From assembly GCA_910574635.1 (NCBI GenBank), contig CAJTCG010000009.1, forward strand, positions 124,001 through 188,000: DNA of 64,000 bases, in the 5' to 3' direction. Shown in pieces: positions 8,251-16,335 of this stretch. A program made the position numbers and the translations under genes. Source of the stretch: Oscillospiraceae bacterium. GTDB taxonomy: Bacteria; Bacillota; Clostridia; Oscillospirales; Oscillospiraceae. Under the pieces are notes generated by a model. It ran no database searches, was not told the origin of the DNA, and was given only the letters and a program-made list of their open reading frames with translations. The stretch's first letter is position 1, and each line of letters opens with the position of its first letter.

Positions 8251-10314
8251 ATGCCGGGCAAAAAGAAAATCTCCGTCATCGCCCTGGACCCCAGGGCGGG
8301 GGAATCTTACAAATCCGACATCGCCCAGCTGTTCGCGGACGCGGCGGACATCTCCGTCTTCTCCATGCTGGACGGCAGCGCCGCCGGGGTGCTGGACCGG
8401 GCGGACCTGTTCGTGGCCTCCACCGACGCCTACGGCTCCCCGGAGGAGCTGATGCGGCACATCCCCATTGACAGCCAGACCATGGCGGTGGAGGTCTCCT
8501 TCCGGTGGAGCGAGCTGCGCAGGCTCAAGGAGCTCCCGGCGGGGAGCCGGGTGCTGTTCGTCAACATGACCCAGACCATGGCCCGGGAGGCCATCGCCCA
8601 GCTGGAGCAGTTCGGCGTCACTCACATTCAATGGATTCCCTTCTATCCCGGCGCGGCGGAGGTCCCGGACGTTCGCATCGCCGTGACGCCGGACGAGCTT
8701 CGCTATGTCCCTCCGGGAATGGAGACGGTCATTGATCTGGGCCAGCGGGTGTGCACCTCCGGCATGATGATCGAAATCGCCCTCCGCCTGGGGCTGGAAT
8801 CCCTGCTGGAAGGGCCCGCCTTTCAGCGCTACGCCCAGGAGGTGGCCACCAGCAACTACAGCTTTGACCGGATGTTTGCCCGCTCCATCCGCCTGGAAAG
8901 CCAGTTCCACATTTTAATGGAGAGCCTGGAGGACGGCGTGGTGGGCGTCAACGAGAAGGGGGAGATCTTCGCGTGCAGCCGCCACGCCGAGGAGATGACC
9001 CTGGTCAGCGCCCCTTTGATCCAGGGACGGCGGTGCGAAGAGGTGTTTCCCTACATCCCCTTCGTCCAGTGCATGCAGGGCCGCCGGACCCTGCCCGCCA
9101 AGGCGGTGAAGGTGGGCGGGGTGAACCTCAGCGTGGAGGTGGTGCCGGTGATCCGGCAGAACGCCTGCATCGGGGCCTTCGCCCTGCTTCAGCGGTTCAA
9201 CGACGTGGAGGCCCGGCAGAGCGAGCTGCGCAGCCAGCTTTTCCACAAGGGCCACTACGCGAAATACGGTTTTGCCGACGTGGTGGGCCGGTCGGAGGCC
9301 ATTGTCAAAACCAAGGAGACCCTGGGCCGCATGGCCCGAAGCGAGAGCCCCGTCCTGCTCATCGGCGAGACGGGCACCGGGAAGGAGCTCTTTGCCCATG
9401 CCGTCCATCAGGCGTCCCTCCGGGCGGACGGCCCCTTTGTTCCCATCAACGTGGCGGCTTTCCCGGAGAACCTGCTGGAGAGCGAGCTGTTCGGCTATGA
9501 GGAGGGGGCCTTCACCGGGGCGAAGAAGGGGGGACGGCCCGGCCTTTTCGAGCTGGCCCACCGGGGGACGCTCTTTTTAGATGAGGTGGAGGGCATGAGC
9601 CCCGCCCTGCAAATCAAGCTCCTCCGGGCCCTCCAGGAGCGGGAGGTCATGCGGGTGGGGGGCAACCGGATCATCCATGTGGACGTCCGCATCGTGGCGG
9701 CTACCAACGAGTCCCTGGAGGGGAAGGTCCGGGAGGGCTCCTTCCGCCGGGACCTCTACTACCGCCTCAGCACCCTGCCCGCCCTCATTCCGCCCCTGAC
9801 GGAGCGAGGAGACGACATGTTTTTGCTGACGGAGCATTTCCGCCGGGAGCTGGGGGGCTCCTTCCGCCTGACGGAGCCGGTGAAGGACTTTTTCCGCCGC
9901 CACGCCTGGCCGGGGAACATCCGGGAGCTGCGCAACGCGGTGGAGTACTTTATTTATACCGGCCATGAGGACATTGGCCTGGAGGACCTGCCGCCCACGC
10001 TGTTCCTCTCCGGCAGCGCCGCCCTTCGCCATGGCGCATCCCCGGATTTGGAGGCGGCGGAGCCCTCCGACGCCTTCCACTTTCTCCTCTCCCGGCTCTA
10101 CGACGCCTCGGAGTCGGGGACGCCCATGGGCCGGGAAAGCCTGCTGAAACAGGCCCGGGAGGCCCACATCCCCCTCTCCCAGCGGGAAGTCCGGGACATC
10201 CTGGCGGACATGGCGGCCCAGGGCCTGGTCCGGGTCAGCCGGGGCCGGGGCGGCAGCCGCTTGACACCCAAGGGACGGGCACGCTGGGAAATGGTTCAAA
10301 ATAAAGAAGATTGA
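8251..10314 (+). CDS. Sigma-54-dependent enhancer-binding activator of cysteine catabolism genes
   Basis: 687 residues. An N-terminal PrpR-like sensory region (about 1-200) is followed by a PAS-like segment (about 215-325) and an AAA+ domain (about 345-580). The latter has Walker A GETGTGKE near 371, GAFTGA near 420 (the sigma-54 contact loop), Walker B TLFLDEVEG and the arginine region RRDLYYRLS. The C-terminus (about 610-687) looks like a winged helix (ending RGGSRLTPKGR) rather than a Fis-type helix-turn-helix. GGAGAG precedes the ATG. It sits between the two -24/-12 promoters. In Clostridioides difficile a comparable activator controls cdsB; that this is its counterpart is inferred from context. 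Confidence 0.85.
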   Translation: MPGKKKISVIALDPRAGESYKSDIAQLFADAADISVFSMLDGSAAGVLDRADLFVASTDAYGSPEELMRHIPIDSQTMAVEVSFRWSELRRLKELPAGSRVLFVNMTQTMAREAIAQLEQFGVTHIQWIPFYPGAAEVPDVRIAVTPDELRYVPPGMETVIDLGQRVCTSGMMIEIALRLGLESLLEGPAFQRYAQEVATSNYSFDRMFARSIRLESQFHILMESLEDGVVGVNEKGEIFACSRHAEEMTLVSAPLIQGRRCEEVFPYIPFVQCMQGRRTLPAKAVKVGGVNLSVEVVPVIRQNACIGAFALLQRFNDVEARQSELRSQLFHKGHYAKYGFADVVGRSEAIVKTKETLGRMARSESPVLLIGETGTGKELFAHAVHQASLRADGPFVPINVAAFPENLLESELFGYEEGAFTGAKKGGRPGLFELAHRGTLFLDEVEGMSPALQIKLLRALQEREVMRVGGNRIIHVDVRIVAATNESLEGKVREGSFRRDLYYRLSTLPALIPPLTERGDDMFLLTEHFRRELGGSFRLTEPVKDFFRRHAWPGNIRELRNAVEYFIYTGHEDIGLEDLPPTLFLSGSAALRHGASPDLEAAEPSDAFHFLLSRLYDASESGTPMGRESLLKQAREAHIPLSQREVRDILADMAAQGLVRVSRGRGGSRLTPKGRARWEMVQNKED

Positions 10315-10338
10315 ACCAATTAAATTGGTTAAACCAAT
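10291..10338 (+). promoter_or_regulatory. Array of AACCAAT/ATTGGTT inverted half-sites (candidate upstream activating sequence)
   Basis: AACCAAT (10314-10320), TAA, ATTGGTT (10324-10330), A, AACCAAT (10332-10338) form two overlapping palindromes sharing the middle arm. ATGGTTCAA (10291-10299) also pairs with TTGAACCAAT (10311-10320). The array lies 150-200 bp upstream of the sigma-54 promoter at 10488, a normal enhancer distance, and overlaps the activator gene's stop. Confidence 0.65.
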
Positions 10339-10381
10339 AAACCGCCCGCCGCAGGATGGGCGCGCCATATTCGGCGCATAA

Positions 10382-10431
10382 AACTCCGGGATAGAACTTG
10401 GCATGTTGCCAAAATCTATCCCGGGGTTTTT
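10382..10431 (+). terminator. Terminator of the sigma-54 activator gene
   Basis: AACTCCGGGATAGA (10382-10395) pairs with TCTATCCCGGGGTT (10415-10428). An inner TTGGCA/TGCCAA stem and a GTTTTTG tail are present. Confidence 0.85.
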
Positions 10432-10487
10432 GTGCGCCTCTCCAAGTTTACAAGAGATTCGCGGAAAATCCAAGGGCTCCCTGCCGT

Positions 10488-10504
10488 TTGGCACGGTTCC
10501 TGCT
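10488..10504 (+). promoter_or_regulatory. Sigma-54 (-24/-12) promoter of the C-S lyase operon
   Basis: TTGGCACGGTTCCTGCT has GG at 10490-10491 and GC at 10502-10503, exactly 12 bp apart, and differs from consensus (TTGGCACG-N4-TTGCW) at one position. Transcription would start near 10515, about 46 bases before the aminotransferase-fold gene. Confidence 0.8.
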
Positions 10505-10560
10505 TTAATAATTCGCCAAACGCCGCGAGCATACGATCATTTCAGAAAGGATGCGAGACG

Positions 10561-11730
10561 ATGCAGTACGATTTTGACCAGGTGATAGACCGCAGCAAAA
10601 ACCTCTCCGCCAAGTACGACGAGCGGGGCAAGAAGTTCGGCAGGGAGGACGTGATCCCTCTGTGGATTGCAGACATGGACTTTAAGACCGCCCAGCCCAT
10701 CATTGACGCCCTTAAGCGGCGGGCGGAGGAAGGGATCTGGGGCTATACCGCCCGGCCCGCCGGCTACTTCGAGGCCATCCGGGACTGGCAGAGCCGCCGG
10801 AACGGCTGGGCCCCGGACACGTCCCTCATGAGCTTCTGCCTGGGAGTGGTCCAGACCCTCAGCGCCATGATTCAGCTCTATACCCCCCAGGGAGGCAATG
10901 TCCTGATTCAGACCCCGGTCTATGGCGAGTTCTACGACATGGCGGAGTTCGCCGGGCGGAGGGTTATCGAAAACCAGCTGGTGGAGCGGGATGGCCGGTG
11001 GACCGTGGACTGGGCGGACCTGGAGGAAAAGCTCCGGCAGGCGGACCTGTTTTTGCTGTGCAGCCCCCACAACCCTGTGGGCATCGTCTGGCCCGAGGAG
11101 GACCTCCGCCGGATGATGGAGCTGTGCCTGAAATACCACGTCCTGGTGGTCAGCGACGAGATCCACTCCGACCTGATTTTCCACGGGAAGAAGCATATCC
11201 CTACGGCCTCTCTCTCTCCGGAGATTGCCGCCAACGTGGTCACCGGCATCTCCGGCACCAAGACCTTCAACCTGGCGGGCCTCCAGGCCAGCGCCGTGGT
11301 GTTCCCCAACCGGCATATGAAGGAAACGTTTGACCGTTTCTGGATGAACATGGACATCCACCGGAACAACGCCTTTTCCGTCACCGCCATGGAGACGGCC
11401 TTCCGGGAGGGGGAGGAGTGGCTGGAGCAGCTGCTGCCCTACCTTTCGGAGAACTTTGACTTCGTGGTGAACTACTGTGAGCGGCACATTCCCAAGATCA
11501 AGACCTACGCCCCCGACGCCACCTATCTCATGTGGCTGGACTGCCGGGCGCTGGGCCTGAGCAACCAGGAGCTTCACGACTTCATGATCGAAAAGGCCCG
11601 GCTGGGCCTGAACGACGGCTGTGCCTTCGGCCGGAGCCTGAACGGCTTCATGCGCCTGAACGCCGCCTGTCCCCGCAGCGTGCTGGAGCGGGCGCTCCAC
11701 CAGCTGGAAGCCGCCGTCAGCAGCCTGTGA
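10561..11730 (+). CDS. PatB/MalY-type C-S beta-lyase (PLP-dependent)
   Basis: 389 residues, normal for the MalY/PatB branch of fold-type-I PLP enzymes. Such enzymes cleave C-S bonds of cystathionine, cysteine or related thioethers, giving pyruvate, ammonia and a thiol. Visible marks are PLWIADMDF near the N-terminus, the PLP-binding stretch CSPHNPVG, SDEIHSDL, and the Schiff-base lysine in SGTKTFNLAG (about 239). The start at 10561 has AAAGGA upstream. It is the first gene after the -24/-12 promoter, with a transporter and a thiol-redox protein downstream, which supports a role in cysteine/cystine use. Confidence 0.88.
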   Translation: MQYDFDQVIDRSKNLSAKYDERGKKFGREDVIPLWIADMDFKTAQPIIDALKRRAEEGIWGYTARPAGYFEAIRDWQSRRNGWAPDTSLMSFCLGVVQTLSAMIQLYTPQGGNVLIQTPVYGEFYDMAEFAGRRVIENQLVERDGRWTVDWADLEEKLRQADLFLLCSPHNPVGIVWPEEDLRRMMELCLKYHVLVVSDEIHSDLIFHGKKHIPTASLSPEIAANVVTGISGTKTFNLAGLQASAVVFPNRHMKETFDRFWMNMDIHRNNAFSVTAMETAFREGEEWLEQLLPYLSENFDFVVNYCERHIPKIKTYAPDATYLMWLDCRALGLSNQELHDFMIEKARLGLNDGCAFGRSLNGFMRLNAACPRSVLERALHQLEAAVSSL

Positions 11731-11787
11731 TCCCCCTCCCGGCGGAGGTTTTAAGACACCAAAGAAACGAGAAATGGAGATGTTATC

Positions 11788-13084
11788 ATGGCTACGCAAA
11801 CCGGAAAGCAATCCCTTTGGCAGCAGTATAAGACCCCCATCCTCCTTCTTGGCGGCATCGCCATCGGCTCTCTCATCGGCGTGATTTCCCCGGGCTTGGG
11901 CCAGACCCTGAAGCCCATCGGCGATATCTTTTTGAATCTGCTGTTCACCATCGTGGTGCCCCTGGTCTTTGTGTCCATTGCCTGTGCCGTGTGCAGCATG
12001 GCCAACATGAACCGCCTGGGGAAGATCCTGGGCGGCACCGTGGCCGTGTTCCTGGGCGGCACCGTGGCCGTGTTCCTGGGCACGGGAGCGGTGGCCGCCG
12101 CCTGTGTGCTGGTGTGGGTGAACCTGTTCAGCCCCTCCGCCGGAACCAATATCCAGCTGGCCGCCGAGGTGGGGGAGGCCCAGACCGCCGCCCAGATGAT
12201 TGTGGGCTCCCTGACGGTCAGCGACTTCCCGGAGCTGTGGAGGCAAGTCCCACATGCTGCCCCTCATCATCTTCGCCATCATCATGGGGTTCTGCGTGGC
12301 CTCCTGCGGCGGGGAGAACAGCCCCGTTGGGAAGCTGCTGGCGAACTTGAACGACATCATCATGAAGTTCGTGGGGGTCATTATGACCATCGCCCCCCTG
12401 GGCCTGGGCGCGTACTTCGCCAACCTCATCGGGGAGTTTGGCCCCCAGCTCCTCAGCGACTACGGCCGGTCCATGGTGGTCTACTATCCCCTGTGCCTGC
12501 TGTATGTGGTGATCTTCTTCCCTCTGTACGCCCTCTTCGCCGGGGGGAAGCCCGCTCTCAACCGGATGCTGAAGTACATCTTCACCCCCGCTGTCACGGC
12601 CTTCGCCACCCAGAGCTCCGCCGCTACCCTGCCGGTAAACAAGGAAGCCTGTGACGCCATCGGCGTGCCCAAGGACGTCAGCGACCTGGTGCTGCCCATG
12701 GGCTGCACCATGCACATGGACGGCTCCGTCCTCAGTTCCATCGTGAAGATCGCCTTCCTGTTCGGCATCTTCGACATGCCCTTCACCGGCGTGGGGACCT
12801 ACGCCATGGCCATCGCCGTGGCCATTCTCAGCGCCTTCGTCCTCTCCGGCGCCCCCGGCGGCGGACTGGTGGGCGAGATGCTGATTGTCAGCATGTTCGG
12901 CTTCCCCGCCGAAGCCTTCCCCCTCATCGCCACCCTGGGCTTCCTCTTTGACCCCGCCGCCACCTGCCTCAACGCCGCCGGGGACACCATCGCCTCCATG
13001 ATGGTTACCCGCCTGGTGGAGGGAAAGAACTGGCTGGAGAAGAAGACGGTCCCCGGCGGGCGGAGCGAAGCGCCCCGCGTATAA
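11788..13084 (+). pseudogene. Dicarboxylate/amino acid:cation symporter (DAACS family), frameshifted
   Basis: The N-terminal part (MATQTGKQSLWQQ, then several hydrophobic helices) reads from 11788 to about 12243. From about 12245 the protein continues in another frame as KSHMLPLIIFAIIMGF to the stop at 13084. The second part has the family hallmarks TQSSAATLP and GCTMHMDG and the reentrant-loop segment SGAPGGGLVGE. Joined, it would be about 430 residues. The break is best explained by two missing bases near 12243. There is also a 24-bp in-frame tandem duplication at 12028-12075. Context suggests cystine, cysteine or serine uptake, but this is inferred. The symporter is probably inactive unless the sequence has errors. 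Confidence 0.8.
12028..12075 (+). repeat. 24-bp tandem duplication inside the symporter gene
   Basis: The unit CTGGGCGGCACCGTGGCCGT plus GTTC occurs twice back to back (12028-12051 and 12052-12075), giving LGGTVAVF twice within a hydrophobic helix. The extra 8 residues keep the frame but probably disturb the membrane segment. Confidence 0.85.
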
Positions 13085-13117
13085 ATCTGTCATTCTTTTA
13101 AAAAGGAGATATTTACC

Positions 13118-13369
13118 ATGAAAGTTACTGTGATCGGAAGCCACCTGTGCCCGGATACCCTGTACGCCCTGAACCGCCTCAGCGAGGCGAAGGCGGAGAT
13201 TGACTTCAAGAACCTCTCCGCCAGCCTCCCCGACCTGAAGGCCTACCTGGCCCTGCGGCAGGACAGCCCCGCCTATGCCGACATCCGGGAAAACGGCGGC
13301 ATCGGCATCCCCTGCTTCGTCCTGGAGGACGGGACCGCCACCCGGGATTTGGACGCGGTTTTAAAGTGA
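13118..13369 (+). CDS. Glutaredoxin-like small thiol-redox protein
   Basis: 83 residues starting MKVTVIGSHLCPDTLYALNR. The thioredoxin-fold pattern is clear: a first strand, a CPDT site at 11-14 in place of CPYC (one cysteine), and the cis-proline region GIGIPCFVLEDG. A monothiol site suggests glutathionylation-like or metal/thiol handling rather than classical disulfide reduction. AAGGAGA at 13102-13108 gives a good ribosome site. It is last in the sigma-54-controlled sulfur operon. Confidence 0.8.
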   Translation: MKVTVIGSHLCPDTLYALNRLSEAKAEIDFKNLSASLPDLKAYLALRQDSPAYADIRENGGIGIPCFVLEDGTATRDLDAVLK

Positions 13370-13473
13370 TTTGCCCCCGGGGACGGAAGCTTCCATTTCG
13401 AAAGCCGCGCGGAGGAGGCTTGACCGCCATTCCGGGAAAGGCCCTCTTACAGAGGAAGTAATCAACAAAAAAG

Positions 13474-13510
13474 CTGAGCGGCATCCGGTCCGTTGCCGGA
13501 TGCCGCTCAG
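13474..13510. terminator. Hairpin ending the C-S lyase operon (bidirectional)
   Basis: CTGAGCGGCATCCGG (13474-13488) pairs perfectly with CCGGATGCCGCTCAG (13496-13510). The plus-strand tail is only TCTTTAT; read on the minus strand the tail is six T, so it works best from that side. Confidence 0.7.
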
Positions 13511-13691
13511 TCTTTATATCTCTATATTTCTCCCGTACATTCCGCAAGACCGCATCGGCAGCCTCGTCCGCCGGATTTCGTTCCCCGGCGGAAAAACCGT
13601 CCGCGCCATCGCTGTAAGGTGCGCCCGCAGCCGGGCCGTACCTTACGGCTCTTTCCGGCCTTATTACGGCGGGGCCCTTTTTCGAACGAAT
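13511..13691. other. Intergenic stretch with imperfect hairpins, no gene seen
   Basis: Between the two terminators I see no convincing coding region: no ribosome site and no recognisable protein. It holds GTAAGGT/ACCTTAC (about 13614-13646) and several GC-rich complementary tracts. It may be the 3' tail of a transcript, but nothing identifies it as a known RNA. Confidence 0.4.
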
Positions 13692-13724
13692 AAAAAACCG
13701 CACGATTAAAAAATCGTGCGGTTT
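13692..13724 (-). terminator. Terminator of rpsU
   Basis: On the minus strand AAACCGCACGAT pairs with ATCGTGCGGTTT and is followed by TTTATT. It lies about 90 bases after the rpsU stop. Confidence 0.85.
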
Positions 13725-13810
13725 CAAAAACTGCGCTGTTCGGGCCTTGCACGGGGGCTGTCCGATAAGGAGACCGCCTTTCGTGCGCTTTATCAGCGGC
13801 CCTTTGGGGA

Positions 13811-13993
13811 TTAGTAATAACGCTTCTTGTTCTTGCGGGCGGCCTCAGACTTCTTGCGCCGCTTCACGCTGGGGCTCTCGTAGTGCTCCCGCTTCCGGAC
13901 CTCGGCCAGCACGCCGGCCTTGGCGCAGCTGCGCTTGAAACGCTTCAGTGCGCTGTCGATGGACTCGTTTTCCTTGACGTGGATCTCAGACAT
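13811..13993 (-). CDS. rpsU: Small ribosomal subunit protein bS21
   Basis: 60 residues, [20 protein letters not shown], with the basic tail [19 protein letters not shown]. Length and sequence are typical of clostridial S21, a late-assembling 30S protein near the anti-Shine-Dalgarno end of 16S rRNA. It is monocistronic, with its own promoter and terminator. Confidence 0.97.
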   Translation of the reverse strand: MSEIHVKENESIDSALKRFKRSCAKAGVLAEVRKREHYESPSVKRRKKSEAARKNKKRYY

Positions 13994-14072
13994 CTATATT
14001 TTCCCTCCCTCCGAGGTATCCGGCTATCTCCAGGATACTTTAAGGGCCATGTTATATGGCTTCAACATCGCT

Positions 14073-14101
14073 ATTATACAGATTTGGAGGAAACTTGTCA
14101 A
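14073..14101 (-). promoter_or_regulatory. Sigma-A promoter of rpsU
   Basis: On the minus strand TTGACA (14101-14096), 17 bp, TATAAT (14078-14073): a consensus promoter. It gives a leader of about 75 bases before rpsU. Confidence 0.88.
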
Positions 14102-14244
14102 GAGCAATTCCAAAATCTCTGTTTCTTATAATCTGCCCGGGAAAGGGGCTGAAAAAACCGGGAAATTTCCACCGAAAAAGGGCCTGTATCCCTCCTGTGG
14201 CGGCGCTTTTGGCGAAAATGACGGAGATATCGCAAAAATTTCTA

Positions 14245-14273
14245 TTGACAAACCGCCGGAAATCCTGTATCTT
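14245..14273 (+). promoter_or_regulatory. Sigma-A promoter of the leuACDB operon
   Basis: TTGACA (14245-14250), 17-bp spacer, TATCTT (14268-14273). The T-box leader begins a few bases downstream. Confidence 0.8.
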
Positions 14274-14280
14274 ATACCCC

Positions 14281-14558
14281 AACAGCAAAACAACAAAACG
14301 CGATGACAGGGAGAAAGTCCTTTTCCGTATGCTTCAGAGAGCCGCCGGTTGCTGCGAGGCGGCGCGGAGGGGAAGGATGTCACTGGCCCTCGAGCGGCTC
14401 CGCTGAGACTGCGGTTTAGGCGGAGACGGCTGGCCTCGTTATTGGCCGAAGCCTTGTTTGAGGCTGTGAGGGCCGTTGGGCAACCGGCGGCTAAACCAGG
14501 GTGGTACCGCGTGTGGATTGACACGCCCCTGACTCGAAGGAGTCAGGGGCGTTTTCTT
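14281..14558 (+). promoter_or_regulatory. T-box riboswitch (leucine) controlling leuACDB
   Basis: Stem I includes the AGAGAG element (14336-14341). The diagnostic T-box AGGGTGGTACCGCG is at 14498-14511. The terminator pairs ACGCCCCTGACTC (14523-14535) with GAGTCAGGGGCGT (14540-14552), followed by TTTCTT. A CTC triplet at 14389-14391, on the 3' side of stem I, is the likely leucine specifier, agreeing with the operon; that placement is by eye. Uncharged tRNA-Leu would favour the antiterminator and allow leu transcription. Confidence 0.92.
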
Positions 14559-14604
14559 GTCCCCTGACCTATCCGATACCATATTCTGCAAGGAGGACGC
14601 CGCT

Positions 14605-16290
14605 ATGAAACCCGGATTTGAAAAGTATATTCCCTTCCAGCCCCAGCCCATTCAGGGCCGCACCTGGCCGGACCGGAAGATTGCCAAGGCCCCTGTTTGG
14701 TGCTCTGTGGACCTGCGGGACGGAAACCAGGCGCTGATTGACCCCATGAACCTGGCGGAGAAGCTGGAGTATTTCCACACGCTGGTGGACATCGGCGTGA
14801 AGGAGATTGAAATTGGCTTCCCTTCCGCCAGCGAGACGGAATACGAAATCTGCCGGGAGCTCATCGAGGGCGGCCACATCCCCGACGACGTGACCATCCA
14901 GGTGCTGGTCCAGGCCCGGGAACACCTCATCAAAAAGACCTTTGAGGCCATCCGGGGCGCGAAGAATGTGATTCTCCATTTCTACAATTCCACCTCCACC
15001 CTCCAGCGCAAGGTGGTCTTCCACATGGACTGCGACGAGATTACCAAAATCGCCACCGACGCCGCCGACCTTATCTACGAGATGTCCCAGCCCATGATTG
15101 CCGGGGGCATGAACCTCCGCTTTGAGTATTCCCCCGAGTCCTTCATGGGCACGGAGATGGACTACGCCGTGGAGATCTGCCAGGCGGTGCTGGAGCACCT
15201 CCACGCCACGCCGGAAAAGAAGGTCATTTTGAATCTCCCCACCACGGTGGAGAACTGCATGCCCAACCAGTTCGCCGACATGCTGGAATACTTCATCCGC
15301 AAACTCCCCGGCCGGGACCGCGCCGTCATCTCCCTCCATCCCCACAATGACCGGGGCTGCGGCGTGGCCACCACGGAGATGGGCCTGCTGGCCGGAGCCG
15401 ACCGGGTGGAGGCCACCCTCTTCGGCAACGGGGAGCGCACCGGAAACGTGGACATGGTGACCCTGGCCATGAACATGTATACCCAGGGCGTGGACCCGGA
15501 GCTGGACTTCTCCAACATCAACAAAATCAAGGAGATGTTCGAGCGGTGCACCAAGATGCCCGTGGGCGACCGCCAGCCCTATGTGGGCAAGCTGGTCTTT
15601 ACGGCCTTCTCCGGCAGCCATCAGGACGCCATTAACAAGGGCGTCCAGTATATGAAGACCTCCGGCACGGAGTATTGGGAAATCCCGTATCTCCCCATCG
15701 ACCCCGCCGACGTGGGCCGGGAGTACGAGCCCATCATCCGCATCAACTCCCAGTCCGGCAAGGGCGGCGCGGCCTATATCATGGAGCACGACTTCGGCTT
15801 CGACCTGCCCAAGTCCATGCAGCCGGAGTTCGGCCACATCGTCCAGGTGGAGACGGACAAAGTGGGCAAGGAGGTCGCCCCGGAGCGGATCAACGAGCTG
15901 TTCCACCAGGAGTATATCGAGGCGAAGCAGCCCTATCAGCTCATCAAGCACGCCTTCCGGGAGACTGTGGACGCCGAGGGCCACTCCCATGTGGCCTTCC
16001 AGGGGACCCTCCGCCACACGGACACGGTGTTCGAGGTCTCCGGCGAGGGCAACGGCCCCATCGACGCCTTCTTCAACGCCATTCAAGGCGAGAAAATCGA
16101 CCGCTTCACCTTCCTGGACTACGCCTCCCACGCCATCACCGACGGTTCCGACTCCCAGGGCGTGGCCTATATCCTCCTTCAGGACCGGCGCACCGGCAAG
16201 CAGTACTGGGGCGTGGGGCTCAGCCACAACATCAACCTGGCGCCTCTCCGGGCCATCCTGTCCGCCGTCAACCGGGCCAAGCGGGCATAA
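14605..16290 (+). CDS. leuA: 2-isopropylmalate synthase (long form)
   Basis: 561 residues, the longer LeuA type found in actinobacteria and some clostridia. It condenses 2-oxoisovalerate with acetyl-CoA, the first step of leucine synthesis. SVDLRDGNQALIDPMN (about 35-50) carries the catalytic/metal region and SLHPHNDRGCG (about 237-247) the metal-binding histidines. The C-terminal part (about 430-561) is the leucine-sensing regulatory domain. AGGAGG at 14591-14596 fixes the start at 14605. First gene after the T-box. Confidence 0.96.
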   Translation: MKPGFEKYIPFQPQPIQGRTWPDRKIAKAPVWCSVDLRDGNQALIDPMNLAEKLEYFHTLVDIGVKEIEIGFPSASETEYEICRELIEGGHIPDDVTIQVLVQAREHLIKKTFEAIRGAKNVILHFYNSTSTLQRKVVFHMDCDEITKIATDAADLIYEMSQPMIAGGMNLRFEYSPESFMGTEMDYAVEICQAVLEHLHATPEKKVILNLPTTVENCMPNQFADMLEYFIRKLPGRDRAVISLHPHNDRGCGVATTEMGLLAGADRVEATLFGNGERTGNVDMVTLAMNMYTQGVDPELDFSNINKIKEMFERCTKMPVGDRQPYVGKLVFTAFSGSHQDAINKGVQYMKTSGTEYWEIPYLPIDPADVGREYEPIIRINSQSGKGGAAYIMEHDFGFDLPKSMQPEFGHIVQVETDKVGKEVAPERINELFHQEYIEAKQPYQLIKHAFRETVDAEGHSHVAFQGTLRHTDTVFEVSGEGNGPIDAFFNAIQGEKIDRFTFLDYASHAITDGSDSQGVAYILLQDRRTGKQYWGVGLSHNINLAPLRAILSAVNRAKRA

Positions 16291-16335
16291 GCGGACTTGC
16301 GGATATTCATGAATTCATAAGGAGCGTGACAACAA

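Noticed and set aside
12028-12075. Start of a repeat array or CRISPR
   Set aside because: Only two adjacent identical units with no spacers, inside a coding region. No CRISPR-like array was seen anywhere in the window.
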